A stretch of 8,814 bases of DNA from Oscillospiraceae bacterium (GCA_009785655.1 WQVW01000052.1:1-8814), one strand, 5' to 3'; counted from the stretch's first letter, positions 1-6,014 are shown. Notes: generated from the sequence alone by a model not told the origin. Translations and numbers: made by a program.

Positions 1-114
1 CGCGGCTGCGCCAGGGTGGGATTACATGCAACAGAGATGGGACGGCCAGTCTATCAGCGATACGGCTTCACCGACCCAGGCGATGTGCTGGAATATTCTT
101 TCAATGAATTATAG
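1..114 (+). CDS. GNAT family N-acetyltransferase, C-terminal end only
   Basis: The first 37 codons in frame 1 run open from the window edge to a TAG stop at 112-114. The peptide contains LHATEMGRPVYQRYGF, which matches the last conserved block of GNAT acetyltransferases, where a small-residue helix is followed by G-[RK]-P-x-Y and the YGF turn that contacts acetyl-CoA. GNAT enzymes move an acetyl group from acetyl-CoA to an amine; the substrate cannot be read from this tail. The stop lies 8 bases before the topoisomerase start and the next gene's ribosome binding site overlaps it, so the two genes are probably co-transcribed and perhaps translationally coupled. The start and most of the gene lie outside the window. 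The short length limits certainty, but the motif is distinctive. Confidence 0.8.
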   Translation, partial: RGCARVGLHATEMGRPVYQRYGFTDPGDVLEYSFNEL

Positions 115-119
115 AGGGA
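113..119 (+). promoter_or_regulatory. Ribosome binding site of the topoisomerase gene
   Basis: AGAGGGA overlaps the TAG stop of the preceding acetyltransferase gene and lies just 3 bases before the ATG at 123. The spacing is short. The overlap with the upstream stop fits translational coupling between the two genes. Confidence 0.55.
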
Positions 120-122
120 AAT

Positions 123-2354
123 ATGCCTAAGAAAAAACAGGATGAAACTAAAAAAGTTGACGACGCAAATATAGTCGGACTGCGGGCAGAGGTATTGGAA
201 CAACCGATCACTGACACGCTTGAAGTGAACTACATGCCCTATGCGATGAGCGTCATCATCTCCCGCGCGATTCCGGAGATTGACGGGTTCAAACCGTCAC
301 ACAGGAAGCTACTTTACACGATGTATAAAATGGGTCTGCTGACCGGTTCGCGCACAAAGTCGGCGAATATTGTCGGGCAGACGATGCGGCTGAATCCGCA
401 CGGCGACGGGCCGATCTATGATACGATGGTGCGGTTGGCGAAAGGCTACGGCGCGCTGCTTACGCCGTTTGTCGATTCAAAAGGAAACTTCGGCAAAACC
501 TATTCCCGTGACATGGCGTGCGCCGCCTCGCGATATACAGAGGCAAAGTTGTCGTCAATCTGCGCTGAAATTTTCCGTGACATAGACAAAGACACAGTCG
601 ATTTCGTTGACAACTACGACAGTACGATGACAGAGCCTACGCTGTTGCCGACAACGTTCCCGAACGTGCTGGTCAGTGCGAATACCGGTATTGCCGTCGG
701 CATGGCCAGTAATATATGCGGCTTTAATCTGGAAGAAGTCTGCCTCACGGCGATTGAGTTTTTGGCTGACCCGCACTGTGACCTGACGCAAACACTGAAA
801 GCACCCGATTTCCCCACGGGCGGGGAGCTTATTTACAACGCCGGTGATCTGCAAGCACTTTATGAGACCGGCAGAGGCGGCGTTAAAGTCCGCGGCGTGT
901 GGCAGTATGAGAAAGACGGAAACCTGATTGAAATCACGCAAATCCCGTACTCCACAACGGCAGAAGCGATCATAGACAAGGTAGCGGAACTGATCAAGGC
1001 TGGCAAGATGCGCGAAATATCGGACATGCGAGACGAGACGGATCTCAGTGGCTTGAAACTGACAATAGACCTCAAGCGCGGGGTTGACCCGAATAAATTG
1101 ATGGCGCGCTTGTTTAAGCAGACGCCGCTGCAAGACACTTTTTCATGCAACTTCAACATTTTGATCGCCGGCTCACCGCGCGTGATGGGCGTGCGTGAGA
1201 TATTGGAAGAATGGACAGCCTGGCGGATCTACTGTGTGAAACGGAGAGTATACAGCGAGCTGCGCAAGCAGAAAGATAAGCTGCATCTGCTGCTTGGGCT
1301 GAAAAAAATTCTGTTGGATATTGACAAGGCGATAAAATTAATCCGCGAAACGGAAGAAGAGGCGGAGGTTGTGCCGAACCTAATGATCGGTTTCGGCATT
1401 GATGAGGCGCAAGCCGAATACGTCGCGGAAATACGTCTGCGGAATATAAACCGCGAATACATTTTAAGGCGCACGGAGGAGACATCTTCGCTTGAAGATG
1501 AGATAAAAGACCTTGAAGACATCCTTGGTTCAGAAAAGCGTGTCAAGGCGATTATTGTCAAAGAACTCAAAGACGTGATCAAAAAACATGGGGAAGCACG
1601 CAGAACAAAGATAATATACGAAGACGAGATAGAAGTGTTCGACGATCATCAGCAGGTGGAGGATTACGCCGTCAACATATTCTTGTCGCGGGATGGGTAT
1701 TTTAAGAAGATCACGCAGCAGTCGCTCCGGATGAGTTCGGAACAAAAATACAAAGATTCCGACGGGCCGTTTCTCAGTTTCGAGTCACGGAACGTGCATG
1801 AGGTGTTGATATTCACAGACAAACAGCAAGTCTATAAAGCGCGACTGTCTGATTTTGAGGACACGAAGGCATCCAGCCTGGGGATATATCTCCCCGGCGT
1901 CCTTGAAATGGATGAGGGGGAAAATGTCATCTACCTCACAGATCCCGGGGACTATTCGGGGCAGATCATATTCTTCTTTGAAAATGGGAAGGCGGCTAAA
2001 GTGGCGATTTCGACGTATTTGACGAAGACAAACCGTAAAAAGCTGACGGGGGCGTATTCTGACAAAAGTCCTGTCAAGTCTATCATTACGCTTGCGGAGG
2101 ATACGGAAGTGTCGGTCTATTCCAGCGGCGGACGAACGCTTGTGTTCTCCACCGCACTGCTGATGTCGAAAACGACCAGGGCGACGCAGGGCGTCTCTGT
2201 GATGACATTGGGTCCGCGGCATAAGCTTGAATTTGCCGTGCCGCTTGAACAAAGCCTGATAACAAATCCGGCGCGGTACAGAGTCCGCAACATTCCTGCC
2301 GCGGGGGCAACTTTGAAACCAGAAGACAAAGGTGAGGAGCAGCTTGCGTTTTAA
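123..2354 (+). CDS. parC: DNA topoisomerase IV subunit A (ParC-like, clostridial type)
   Basis: This is the DNA breakage-reunion subunit of a type IIA topoisomerase, which passes one duplex through another and unlinks daughter chromosomes together with an ATPase (ParE/GyrB) subunit. In the 743 residues the catalytic Arg137-Tyr138 pair lies in AASRYTEAKL, the winged-helix DNA gate region in HGDGPIYD (93-100), and the DNA-bending Ile at 190 in GIAVGMAS. A tower and coiled-coil segment covers about 350-510 and a beta-propeller-like C-terminal domain about 515-700. The canonical GyrA box (QRRGGKG) is absent; the corresponding stretch reads MSSEQKYKDSDG near 537-548, and the protein is shorter than typical GyrA. 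Topoisomerase IV is therefore preferred over gyrase. The N-terminus has a lysine-rich extension. The usual adjacent parE gene is not here: a GNAT gene lies directly upstream. The Ser that binds quinolones in GyrA (Ser83) is Gly96 here. Confidence 0.93.
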   Translation: MPKKKQDETKKVDDANIVGLRAEVLEQPITDTLEVNYMPYAMSVIISRAIPEIDGFKPSHRKLLYTMYKMGLLTGSRTKSANIVGQTMRLNPHGDGPIYDTMVRLAKGYGALLTPFVDSKGNFGKTYSRDMACAASRYTEAKLSSICAEIFRDIDKDTVDFVDNYDSTMTEPTLLPTTFPNVLVSANTGIAVGMASNICGFNLEEVCLTAIEFLADPHCDLTQTLKAPDFPTGGELIYNAGDLQALYETGRGGVKVRGVWQYEKDGNLIEITQIPYSTTAEAIIDKVAELIKAGKMREISDMRDETDLSGLKLTIDLKRGVDPNKLMARLFKQTPLQDTFSCNFNILIAGSPRVMGVREILEEWTAWRIYCVKRRVYSELRKQKDKLHLLLGLKKILLDIDKAIKLIRETEEEAEVVPNLMIGFGIDEAQAEYVAEIRLRNINREYILRRTEETSSLEDEIKDLEDILGSEKRVKAIIVKELKDVIKKHGEARRTKIIYEDEIEVFDDHQQVEDYAVNIFLSRDGYFKKITQQSLRMSSEQKYKDSDGPFLSFESRNVHEVLIFTDKQQVYKARLSDFEDTKASSLGIYLPGVLEMDEGENVIYLTDPGDYSGQIIFFFENGKAAKVAISTYLTKTNRKKLTGAYSDKSPVKSIITLAEDTEVSVYSSGGRTLVFSTALLMSKTTRATQGVSVMTLGPRHKLEFAVPLEQSLITNPARYRVRNIPAAGATLKPEDKGEEQLAF

Positions 2355-2368
2355 ATAGCTTATAGTTT

Positions 2369-2376
2369 AGGTGGTG
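2369..2376 (+). promoter_or_regulatory. Ribosome binding site that selects a TTG start
   Basis: AGGTGGTG is close to the AGGAGGTG consensus and lies about 10 bases before TTG at 2386. It overlaps two in-frame GTG codons at 2371 and 2374, which therefore cannot easily be starts. The TTG start also gives a clean lipoprotein signal peptide beginning MKKR. Confidence 0.7.
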
Positions 2377-2385
2377 TGCCTTAGA

Positions 2386-3489
2386 TTGAAAAAGCGAACA
2401 ATACTCTGCTTAATATGTGCGGCGATCGTCGTCATGTCTGGGTGCGCCGCGATGCTTGAAGGTGAGACGCTGGATGTCGCCCCGCGTCCTATTCCGCCGT
2501 ATGAAAGGCCGCCGGAGCTGGAATATCTGAATGCGGCGTCAAGCTACGATGACCTGCATGCCGTGATACTCCATTTTATAACGCAGCACGTGGAATTGGG
2601 CAGAATAGTGATCTACAGCTATGAGGGTGATTTTGAGGAAGATTTCGACAGAGCCAGGCATGAACTCCTGAATTACGACCCGCTTGGCGCGTTTGCTGTG
2701 TATGATATTTTAGGTACGGAAACAAGGATTGGTACATATATCGGATTTGATGTGGCCATAGAATATAGACTCAATCAACGGCAGGTTGAATCTATTTTCA
2801 CTGTATATTCGATACAAGCACTCAGAGACGCGCTTTTAAGATATATGAGCGAATATCGCGATGAGATCATATTCCGCACTGCGCTGGGTGATGTGACGGC
2901 CAAGATGGTCACCGTTTTAGTCAGGACACTATACTATGAGAATCCACGCGGCATTGTGATTATGCCGGTCACAGCGGTTGAGGTGTTCCCCGAAAATCAT
3001 GGGGATGATAAGATAATTGAGCTTCAGCTGCGATTCGGCGATGAGCCTGGAATACTTCATCAACGCGGTGACAGTCTGGTTGACGCCGTGCGCCGCAATG
3101 CGGAACTAGCTGTCGGCGGTAATCCGACGGAAAAACTTCGTGCCCTGGCGGAGAACTTGATCGCTTCCTGCGATTTTGATGAAGGCGCGGCGATCACAGT
3201 GGCTGAACATGGCTCTCAGCGGCTGGAAGCGACGGCATATGGCGCGTTGGTTGTCGGCAGAGCTGTTGGGGAAGGGTTTGCAATGGCGTTTAAAGCGATG
3301 GCTGACGAGCTGGGGATTGACACACGCGTCGTTCTGGGTTACCTTAATGGTATGGTACATGCGTGGAACATGGTGTATCTTGACGGCGAAATGTATCATA
3401 TTGACGCCGCAATGGGCGTGCAAAATGGGATTGAAACAATATTTATGAAGACTGACGCAGATTTTATTGAGATGGGCTATTCGTGGTAA
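2386..3489 (+). CDS. Lipoprotein with a transglutaminase-like domain lacking the catalytic Cys
   Basis: The protein has 367 residues from TTG 2386. The N-terminus is a lipoprotein signal: MKKR, a hydrophobic stretch, then the lipobox MSGC with Cys20 as the likely lipidated residue, so it should be anchored outside the cytoplasmic membrane. Residues about 40-210 form a region I cannot assign. Residues about 280-350 match the transglutaminase-like (protease-like) fold: AYGALVVGRAVGEGFAMAF, then lGIDTRVVLGY, then HAWN (His325) and MYHIDAAMG (Asp340). In active members the first block reads G-x-[GA]-V-C-x-G-[YF]; here the Cys position is Gly295 (codon GGG, 3268-3270). His and Asp of the triad remain. 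It is thus probably a non-catalytic binding protein, or the fold uses another chemistry. The C-terminus ends right after GYSW, where relatives also tend to end or continue briefly. It lies 31 bases after the topoisomerase gene. The fold call is strong; the function is unknown. Confidence 0.8.
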   Translation: MKKRTILCLICAAIVVMSGCAAMLEGETLDVAPRPIPPYERPPELEYLNAASSYDDLHAVILHFITQHVELGRIVIYSYEGDFEEDFDRARHELLNYDPLGAFAVYDILGTETRIGTYIGFDVAIEYRLNQRQVESIFTVYSIQALRDALLRYMSEYRDEIIFRTALGDVTAKMVTVLVRTLYYENPRGIVIMPVTAVEVFPENHGDDKIIELQLRFGDEPGILHQRGDSLVDAVRRNAELAVGGNPTEKLRALAENLIASCDFDEGAAITVAEHGSQRLEATAYGALVVGRAVGEGFAMAFKAMADELGIDTRVVLGYLNGMVHAWNMVYLDGEMYHIDAAMGVQNGIETIFMKTDADFIEMGYSW

Positions 3490-3532
3490 ACGGCATGTCT
3501 CACAACATACATTGGAAGGGCTGTGATACTTA

Positions 3533-4228
3533 ATGGCAGGAGAGATTAATCTTTTCAGAAAACGGTTTTTCGGGGGATTTAATGAGAAAGATGTTGTTGA
3601 CCATATTACCAAGCTGACGAAGGACAGGAACTTTTTCCGCACGGAGAATGAGGCACTGCAAGATCAAATGCAAAAACTCTCTGATGAAGTGGCACCGCTT
3701 CGGGATGCGAGTGCGCAGGCAGAGGCAGAAGTGCAGCGGCTTTCCGATGAAGCGGCTGCACTGCAAGATGCTTGGGAGCAGGCTGAGGCGGAGACGCAGC
3801 GTCTCTCCGGTGAAGCGGCAACGCTGCAGCATGCGCGTGAACAAGCGGAGGCAGAGGTGCAACGACTTTCCGGCGAAGCGGCATCTGTGCAGTATGCACG
3901 TGAACGGGCAGAAGCGGAAGTGAAGCGACTCTCCGGCGAGGTTGCCGCGCTCAAGTATGCATATGAACAGGCAGATGTGGAAGTGAAAAGGCTCACCGAT
4001 GGAATTTCCGCACTGCGGCATGCGCATGAACAGTCGGAGAAGGCACTGCCGTCGATCATCAAAGAGGTGGATGCACAGTTAGACAAATTGAAAGCACTTT
4101 TAAATCATGAAGCATCTGCCCCTGTTGCAGATGCATCCGTGCAATTTGAAATAAAACCGAGTGATGACGCATACCATGAAGAAAAGTTTAACGCCGACAA
4201 ATCGACAAACGCGTGGTGGTCTGTATAA
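3533..4228 (+). CDS. DivIVA-like coiled-coil protein with six 21-residue repeats
   Basis: This 231-residue acidic protein begins with a short DivIVA-like head: FRKRFFGGFNEKDVVDHITKL at residues 8-28 follows the family pattern of basic/aromatic residues, G-[YF]-[ND] and D-V-[VD]-x-[FY/H]-[IL]. In DivIVA the head binds curved or polar membrane and the coiled coil oligomerises to recruit division and cell-wall proteins. Residues 49-174 are six tandem 21-residue units starting L-[ST]-[DG]-E and mostly ending A-E-[AV]-E-[VT]-[QK]-R, three heptads each, so a long parallel coiled coil is expected. Residues 175-195 continue as helix, and the tail to NAWWSV is polar with a terminal Trp-Trp. GGAAGG at 3514-3519 is the likely ribosome binding site, spaced rather far (13 bases) from ATG. 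It is shorter than most DivIVA proteins elsewhere in the family only modestly, and direct evidence for pole binding is lacking. Function in division is inferred from the head alone. Confidence 0.72.
   Translation: MAGEINLFRKRFFGGFNEKDVVDHITKLTKDRNFFRTENEALQDQMQKLSDEVAPLRDASAQAEAEVQRLSDEAAALQDAWEQAEAETQRLSGEAATLQHAREQAEAEVQRLSGEAASVQYARERAEAEVKRLSGEVAALKYAYEQADVEVKRLTDGISALRHAHEQSEKALPSIIKEVDAQLDKLKALLNHEASAPVADASVQFEIKPSDDAYHEEKFNADKSTNAWWSV
3677..4054 (+). repeat. Six in-frame 63-base tandem repeats
   Basis: Units start at 3677, 3740, 3803, 3866, 3929 and 3992, each 63 bases and 21 codons with no indels. Units 3 and 4 agree at 48 of 63 bases by hand count, and many of the differences are in third codon positions. 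The first and last units are the most diverged. This is consistent with internal duplication of a three-heptad coiled-coil block, followed by drift that mostly keeps the protein pattern. Copy number could vary between strains. Confidence 0.9.
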
Positions 4229-4246
4229 CTCCGAATGCTTGTGAGT

Positions 4247-4257
4247 GAGGGTGAGAG
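4247..4257 (+). promoter_or_regulatory. Ribosome binding site deciding the fumarase-like start
   Basis: GAGGGTGAGAG lies before ATG 4262. An earlier in-frame ATG at 4235 has no purine-rich site at a proper distance, and starting there would add nine residues (MLVSEGERL) not typical for the family, whose members begin close to MR-x-I. Confidence 0.65.
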
Positions 4258-4261
4258 ACTT

Positions 4262-5107
4262 ATGCGAGCGATAACATGTGAGACCATCGCGGTCACGGTG
4301 GAACGGCTGTGTATCGAGGCGGCGACTATATTGCCGCCGGCGTTAGGAATATTGCTTGAGTGCGCCGCCGAAAGTGAAGCATCTCCCGCCGCCATATCCG
4401 CCCTGGAGGATATGGTTGAAAACTTTAAGCAAGCGGCAGAACGCGCTGTGCCAATATGTGAGGAGACTGGGGCGGTCATCGTTTTTGCTGATATCGGACA
4501 GGATGTACATATTATCGGTGGATTGTTTGAAGCGACCGTGAATGAGGGCATACGCCGCGCTTGCGGGCGCGGATTTTTGGGTAAAAGTATTGTTGAATAT
4601 CCGTTGCGGCACAAGGATGCAGGTGATTGTATCCCATGTGCTTTGCATGTCAGGCTGGTCAGCGGGGACAAACTCACGCTGCATGTTTCCCTGAAAGGCT
4701 TCGTGGGTGAAAATGTGAGTGTGATGCAAATATTTTCGCCGAAAGACACCATGGAGGCGATAGAGGATTTTATCGTCGAAACCGTTTCACGTGCGAGAGC
4801 TGATATATGCCCGCCTGTATTTTTGGGTGTGGGACTCGGCGGGACTGTTGCGCAATGCGCGATGATCGCCGAACGCGCGCTTTTGCGGAATGCTGATACC
4901 AGGAACGCCGATGCATTCTATGCCCAGATGGAGCGTCGGGTTCTAGAGAAGATAAACAAGCTTGGAATCGGCCCGATGAACCTTGGCGGGATATACACGG
5001 CCATCGCTGTTAATATAGAGACATACCCTACGCATATGTCGGGAGGACTCCCTTGTGTTGTCAATATAAGTGGTCACGCGACACGCCATGCGCGGTTTGT
5101 GTTATAA
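4262..5107 (+). CDS. Class I fumarate hydratase alpha-subunit homologue, probably degenerate
   Basis: The 281-residue protein covers the length of the alpha subunit (FumA N-terminal half, TtdA) of oxygen-sensitive [4Fe-4S] hydratases that interconvert fumarate and malate, or dehydrate tartrate. Matching blocks are VERLCIEAATILP, CEETGAVIVFADIGQDVHI, a NEGIRRA block, ICPPVFLGVGLGGT, LGIGPMNLGG and a C-terminal SGHATRHA. Several key residues differ from the family. CQDTG is CEETG (Cys66 kept, Gln and Asp both Glu). LRKS is LGKS. KGxGSEN is KGFVGEN. The third cluster ligand, the Cys of the NxxCHAxRH block, is Gly271 (codon GGT, 5072-5074). The second ligand, Cys183 of CPP, is kept. Cys265, six residues before Gly271, is an unusual extra Cys. 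No beta-subunit gene follows. The reading frame is intact, so it is maintained, but ordinary fumarase activity is doubtful. It may have a new role or retain a three-iron or no cluster. Confidence 0.82.
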   Translation: MRAITCETIAVTVERLCIEAATILPPALGILLECAAESEASPAAISALEDMVENFKQAAERAVPICEETGAVIVFADIGQDVHIIGGLFEATVNEGIRRACGRGFLGKSIVEYPLRHKDAGDCIPCALHVRLVSGDKLTLHVSLKGFVGENVSVMQIFSPKDTMEAIEDFIVETVSRARADICPPVFLGVGLGGTVAQCAMIAERALLRNADTRNADAFYAQMERRVLEKINKLGIGPMNLGGIYTAIAVNIETYPTHMSGGLPCVVNISGHATRHARFVL

Positions 5108-5136
5108 TGAAGAAAGCAATAATTTCCCGCAGGGAA

Positions 5137-5152
5137 TGAAATCAGTGTTTCA
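5137..5152. promoter_or_regulatory. Inverted repeat overlapping the hpf -35 position (possible operator)
   Basis: TGAAA (5137-5141) and TTTCA (5148-5152) form a perfect inverted repeat with a 6-base spacer. The right arm lies where a -35 box would be for the -10 at 5171. This is a plausible site for a dimeric regulator. It is not a CcpA cre site, because the spacing is two bases longer and the central CG is missing. A five-base arm can occur by chance. Confidence 0.3.
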
Positions 5153-5176
5153 ATATATTCGCAGATGTGGTATAAT
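5148..5176 (+). promoter_or_regulatory. Extended -10 promoter for hpf
   Basis: TATAAT at 5171-5176 is a perfect -10 hexamer, and it is preceded by TG and one base (5168-5170), the extended -10 signature. The -35 region, TTTCAA at 5148-5153 with a 17-base spacer, is weak, as is usual for extended -10 promoters. It lies about 100 bases before the hpf start and leaves a leader of roughly 90 bases. It gives hpf its own transcription apart from the upstream gene block. Confidence 0.7.
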
Positions 5177-5198
5177 AGTTAAAAACCGTTGAATACTC

Positions 5199-5216
5199 CG
5201 CGCGGCAAGCCGCGTG
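5199..5216 (+). other. GC-rich hairpin in the hpf leader
   Basis: CGCGG (5201-5205) pairs with CCGCG (5210-5214) around the loop CAAG. Two more pairs below, one of them G-U, give about seven pairs. There is no T-run after it, so it is not a terminator. It lies some 45 bases before the ribosome binding site and could shape mRNA stability or folding. I recognise no riboswitch class here. The 5108-5275 gap otherwise holds only the promoter, inverted repeat and ribosome binding site. Confidence 0.4.
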
Positions 5217-5275
5217 CGGGATCTGAGAACGTAGCGGACGGGAAGTTTGATAATAATTAGAAGGAGTTGGTACTG

Positions 5276-5818
5276 ATGAAATTCACGATTACCGAAAAGA
5301 AAGTCCATATTACAGACGATTTGCGCGACTATGCTGAAAAGAAAATAAGCAAGATAGACCGATTTTTCAAGTCTGAGTCAGAGGCGTTTATCACATTCAC
5401 GTCAGAGCGTGGGCGGCTTGTGGCTGAGGTGACGATTAAAAACAACGGCCTGTTCTTCCGTGTTACGGAGGTGACAAGCGATATGATGGCATCAATCGAC
5501 TCCGCCGTTGCCGCGATTGAACGGCAGATCCGCAAGCACAAAACACGCCTGAGCAAACGTCTGCGTGAGGGTGCGCTTGAAAAAGAATACATGTCGTCAG
5601 TGCGTGAAGACATGCCTGAAGATGAGGGTGAGCCGGAATTTAAAATAGTCCGTACAAAAATGTTCTCCGTAAAGCCCATGTCGCCTGAAGAAGCCGTGCT
5701 GCAGCTGGATCTTCTGGAGCATGAATTTTTCGTCTTCAAAAACCAGGACAAAGATGATGCGTTCTCAATAGTCTACAAACGCAAGCAAGGCGGCTATGGC
5801 CTGATTGAAACCAGCTGA
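5276..5818 (+). CDS. hpf: Ribosome hibernation promoting factor, long form
   Basis: This 180-residue protein has the two-domain structure of long HPF. The N-terminal HPF/RaiA domain (about 1-97, MKFTITEKKVHITDDLRDYA onward, with the basic helix IERQIRKHKTRLSKR) binds the decoding region of the 30S subunit and blocks tRNA and mRNA. After an acidic linker (about 100-122), the C-terminal dimerisation domain (IVRTKMFSVKPMSPEEAVLQLDLL through GGYGLIE) pairs two ribosomes into an inactive 100S dimer. Length and order match the family exactly. AAGGAG at 5261-5266 lies 9 bases before ATG 5276; the upstream in-frame TTG at 5267 has no room for a site and is not used. The gene has its own extended -10 promoter and a strong terminator, so it is likely monocistronic, which fits control by growth phase or stress. 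Confidence 0.96.
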   Translation: MKFTITEKKVHITDDLRDYAEKKISKIDRFFKSESEAFITFTSERGRLVAEVTIKNNGLFFRVTEVTSDMMASIDSAVAAIERQIRKHKTRLSKRLREGALEKEYMSSVREDMPEDEGEPEFKIVRTKMFSVKPMSPEEAVLQLDLLEHEFFVFKNQDKDDAFSIVYKRKQGGYGLIETS

Positions 5819-5838
5819 TTCCTGTATTTACGTATTTT

Positions 5839-5871
5839 AAGGGCGCGCATATGCGCGCCCTTGGCTTTTTT
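5839..5871 (+). terminator. Intrinsic terminator of hpf
   Basis: A perfect 24-base palindrome at 5839-5862 (AAGGGCGCGC, centre ATAT, then its complement) is followed by GGC and six T residues (5866-5871). The stem can reach ten pairs with a small loop. It lies 20 bases after the hpf stop codon. The GGC between stem and T-run is slightly unusual but does not prevent function. Confidence 0.88.
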
Positions 5872-5881
5872 CAAAGAAAAG

Positions 5882-5910
5882 TTGACATCTTTGGCAATAT
5901 ACAATAGAAT
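5882..5910 (+). promoter_or_regulatory. Sigma-A type promoter of the CoA-transferase gene
   Basis: TTGACA at 5882-5887 is a perfect -35 box. After exactly 17 bases, TAGAAT at 5905-5910 matches five of six -10 bases. It lies just after the hpf terminator, so the next gene is a separate unit. Transcription should start near 5917, giving a leader of about 105 bases. Confidence 0.85.
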
Positions 5911-5954
5911 ATTTCCAACGACTTTACCCGCGTGGGTGAGGCAAATGGATTCGC

Positions 5955-5990
5955 CCCGCGCAACTGTTTCGCTTTCCGCTATAGCGCGGG
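5955..5990 (+). other. Leader stem upstream of the CoA-transferase gene
   Basis: CCCGCGC (5955-5961) is complementary to GCGCGGG (5984-5990) across a 22-base loop rich in pyrimidines. A smaller hairpin, ACCC-GCGT-GGGT, lies just upstream at 5926-5937. The larger stem ends 17 bases before the AGGAGG site. The spaced arms could support structure-based control, but no known riboswitch is recognised. Confidence 0.35.
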
Positions 5991-6007
5991 ACATTGTAAT
6001 AAAATTT

Positions 6008-6014
6008 AGGAGGA
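6008..6014 (+). promoter_or_regulatory. Consensus ribosome binding site of the CoA-transferase gene
   Basis: AGGAGGA is a perfect Shine-Dalgarno core, with 8 bases between AGGAGG and ATG 6022. It fixes the start and predicts strong translation. Confidence 0.9.

Noticed and set aside
555..1133. Long minus-strand open frame opposite the topoisomerase gene
   Set aside because: Its peptide shows no recognisable motif, it has no ribosome binding site context, and it lies wholly opposite a strongly conserved gene.
3677..4054. Tandem units considered as a CRISPR array or minisatellite
   Set aside because: The units have no separate repeat and unique spacer, are all exactly 63 bases and encode a continuous coiled coil.
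3530..4086. Overlapping minus-strand open frames opposite the coiled-coil repeats
   Set aside because: Their periodic Ala/Ser/Cys/Arg-rich or Leu/His-rich peptides are mirror images of the 63-base repeats. The plus-strand frame has the DivIVA-like head and sensible heptads.
4105..4752. Minus-strand open frame opposite the fumarase-like gene
   Set aside because: It has Ser/Thr-rich low-information composition with no family match, and it spans the junction of two well supported plus-strand genes.
5100..5108. TG-T-TATAAT overlapping the fumarase-like stop codon as a second hpf promoter
   Set aside because: It fits an extended -10, but there is no -35 match and the codons and stop already explain the bases. 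The promoter at 5168-5176 is better placed.
5124..5136. Hairpin TTCCC-GCA-GGGAA after the fumarase-like gene as a terminator
   Set aside because: The stem has only five pairs with a three-base loop and no T-run follows, so it is too weak to call.
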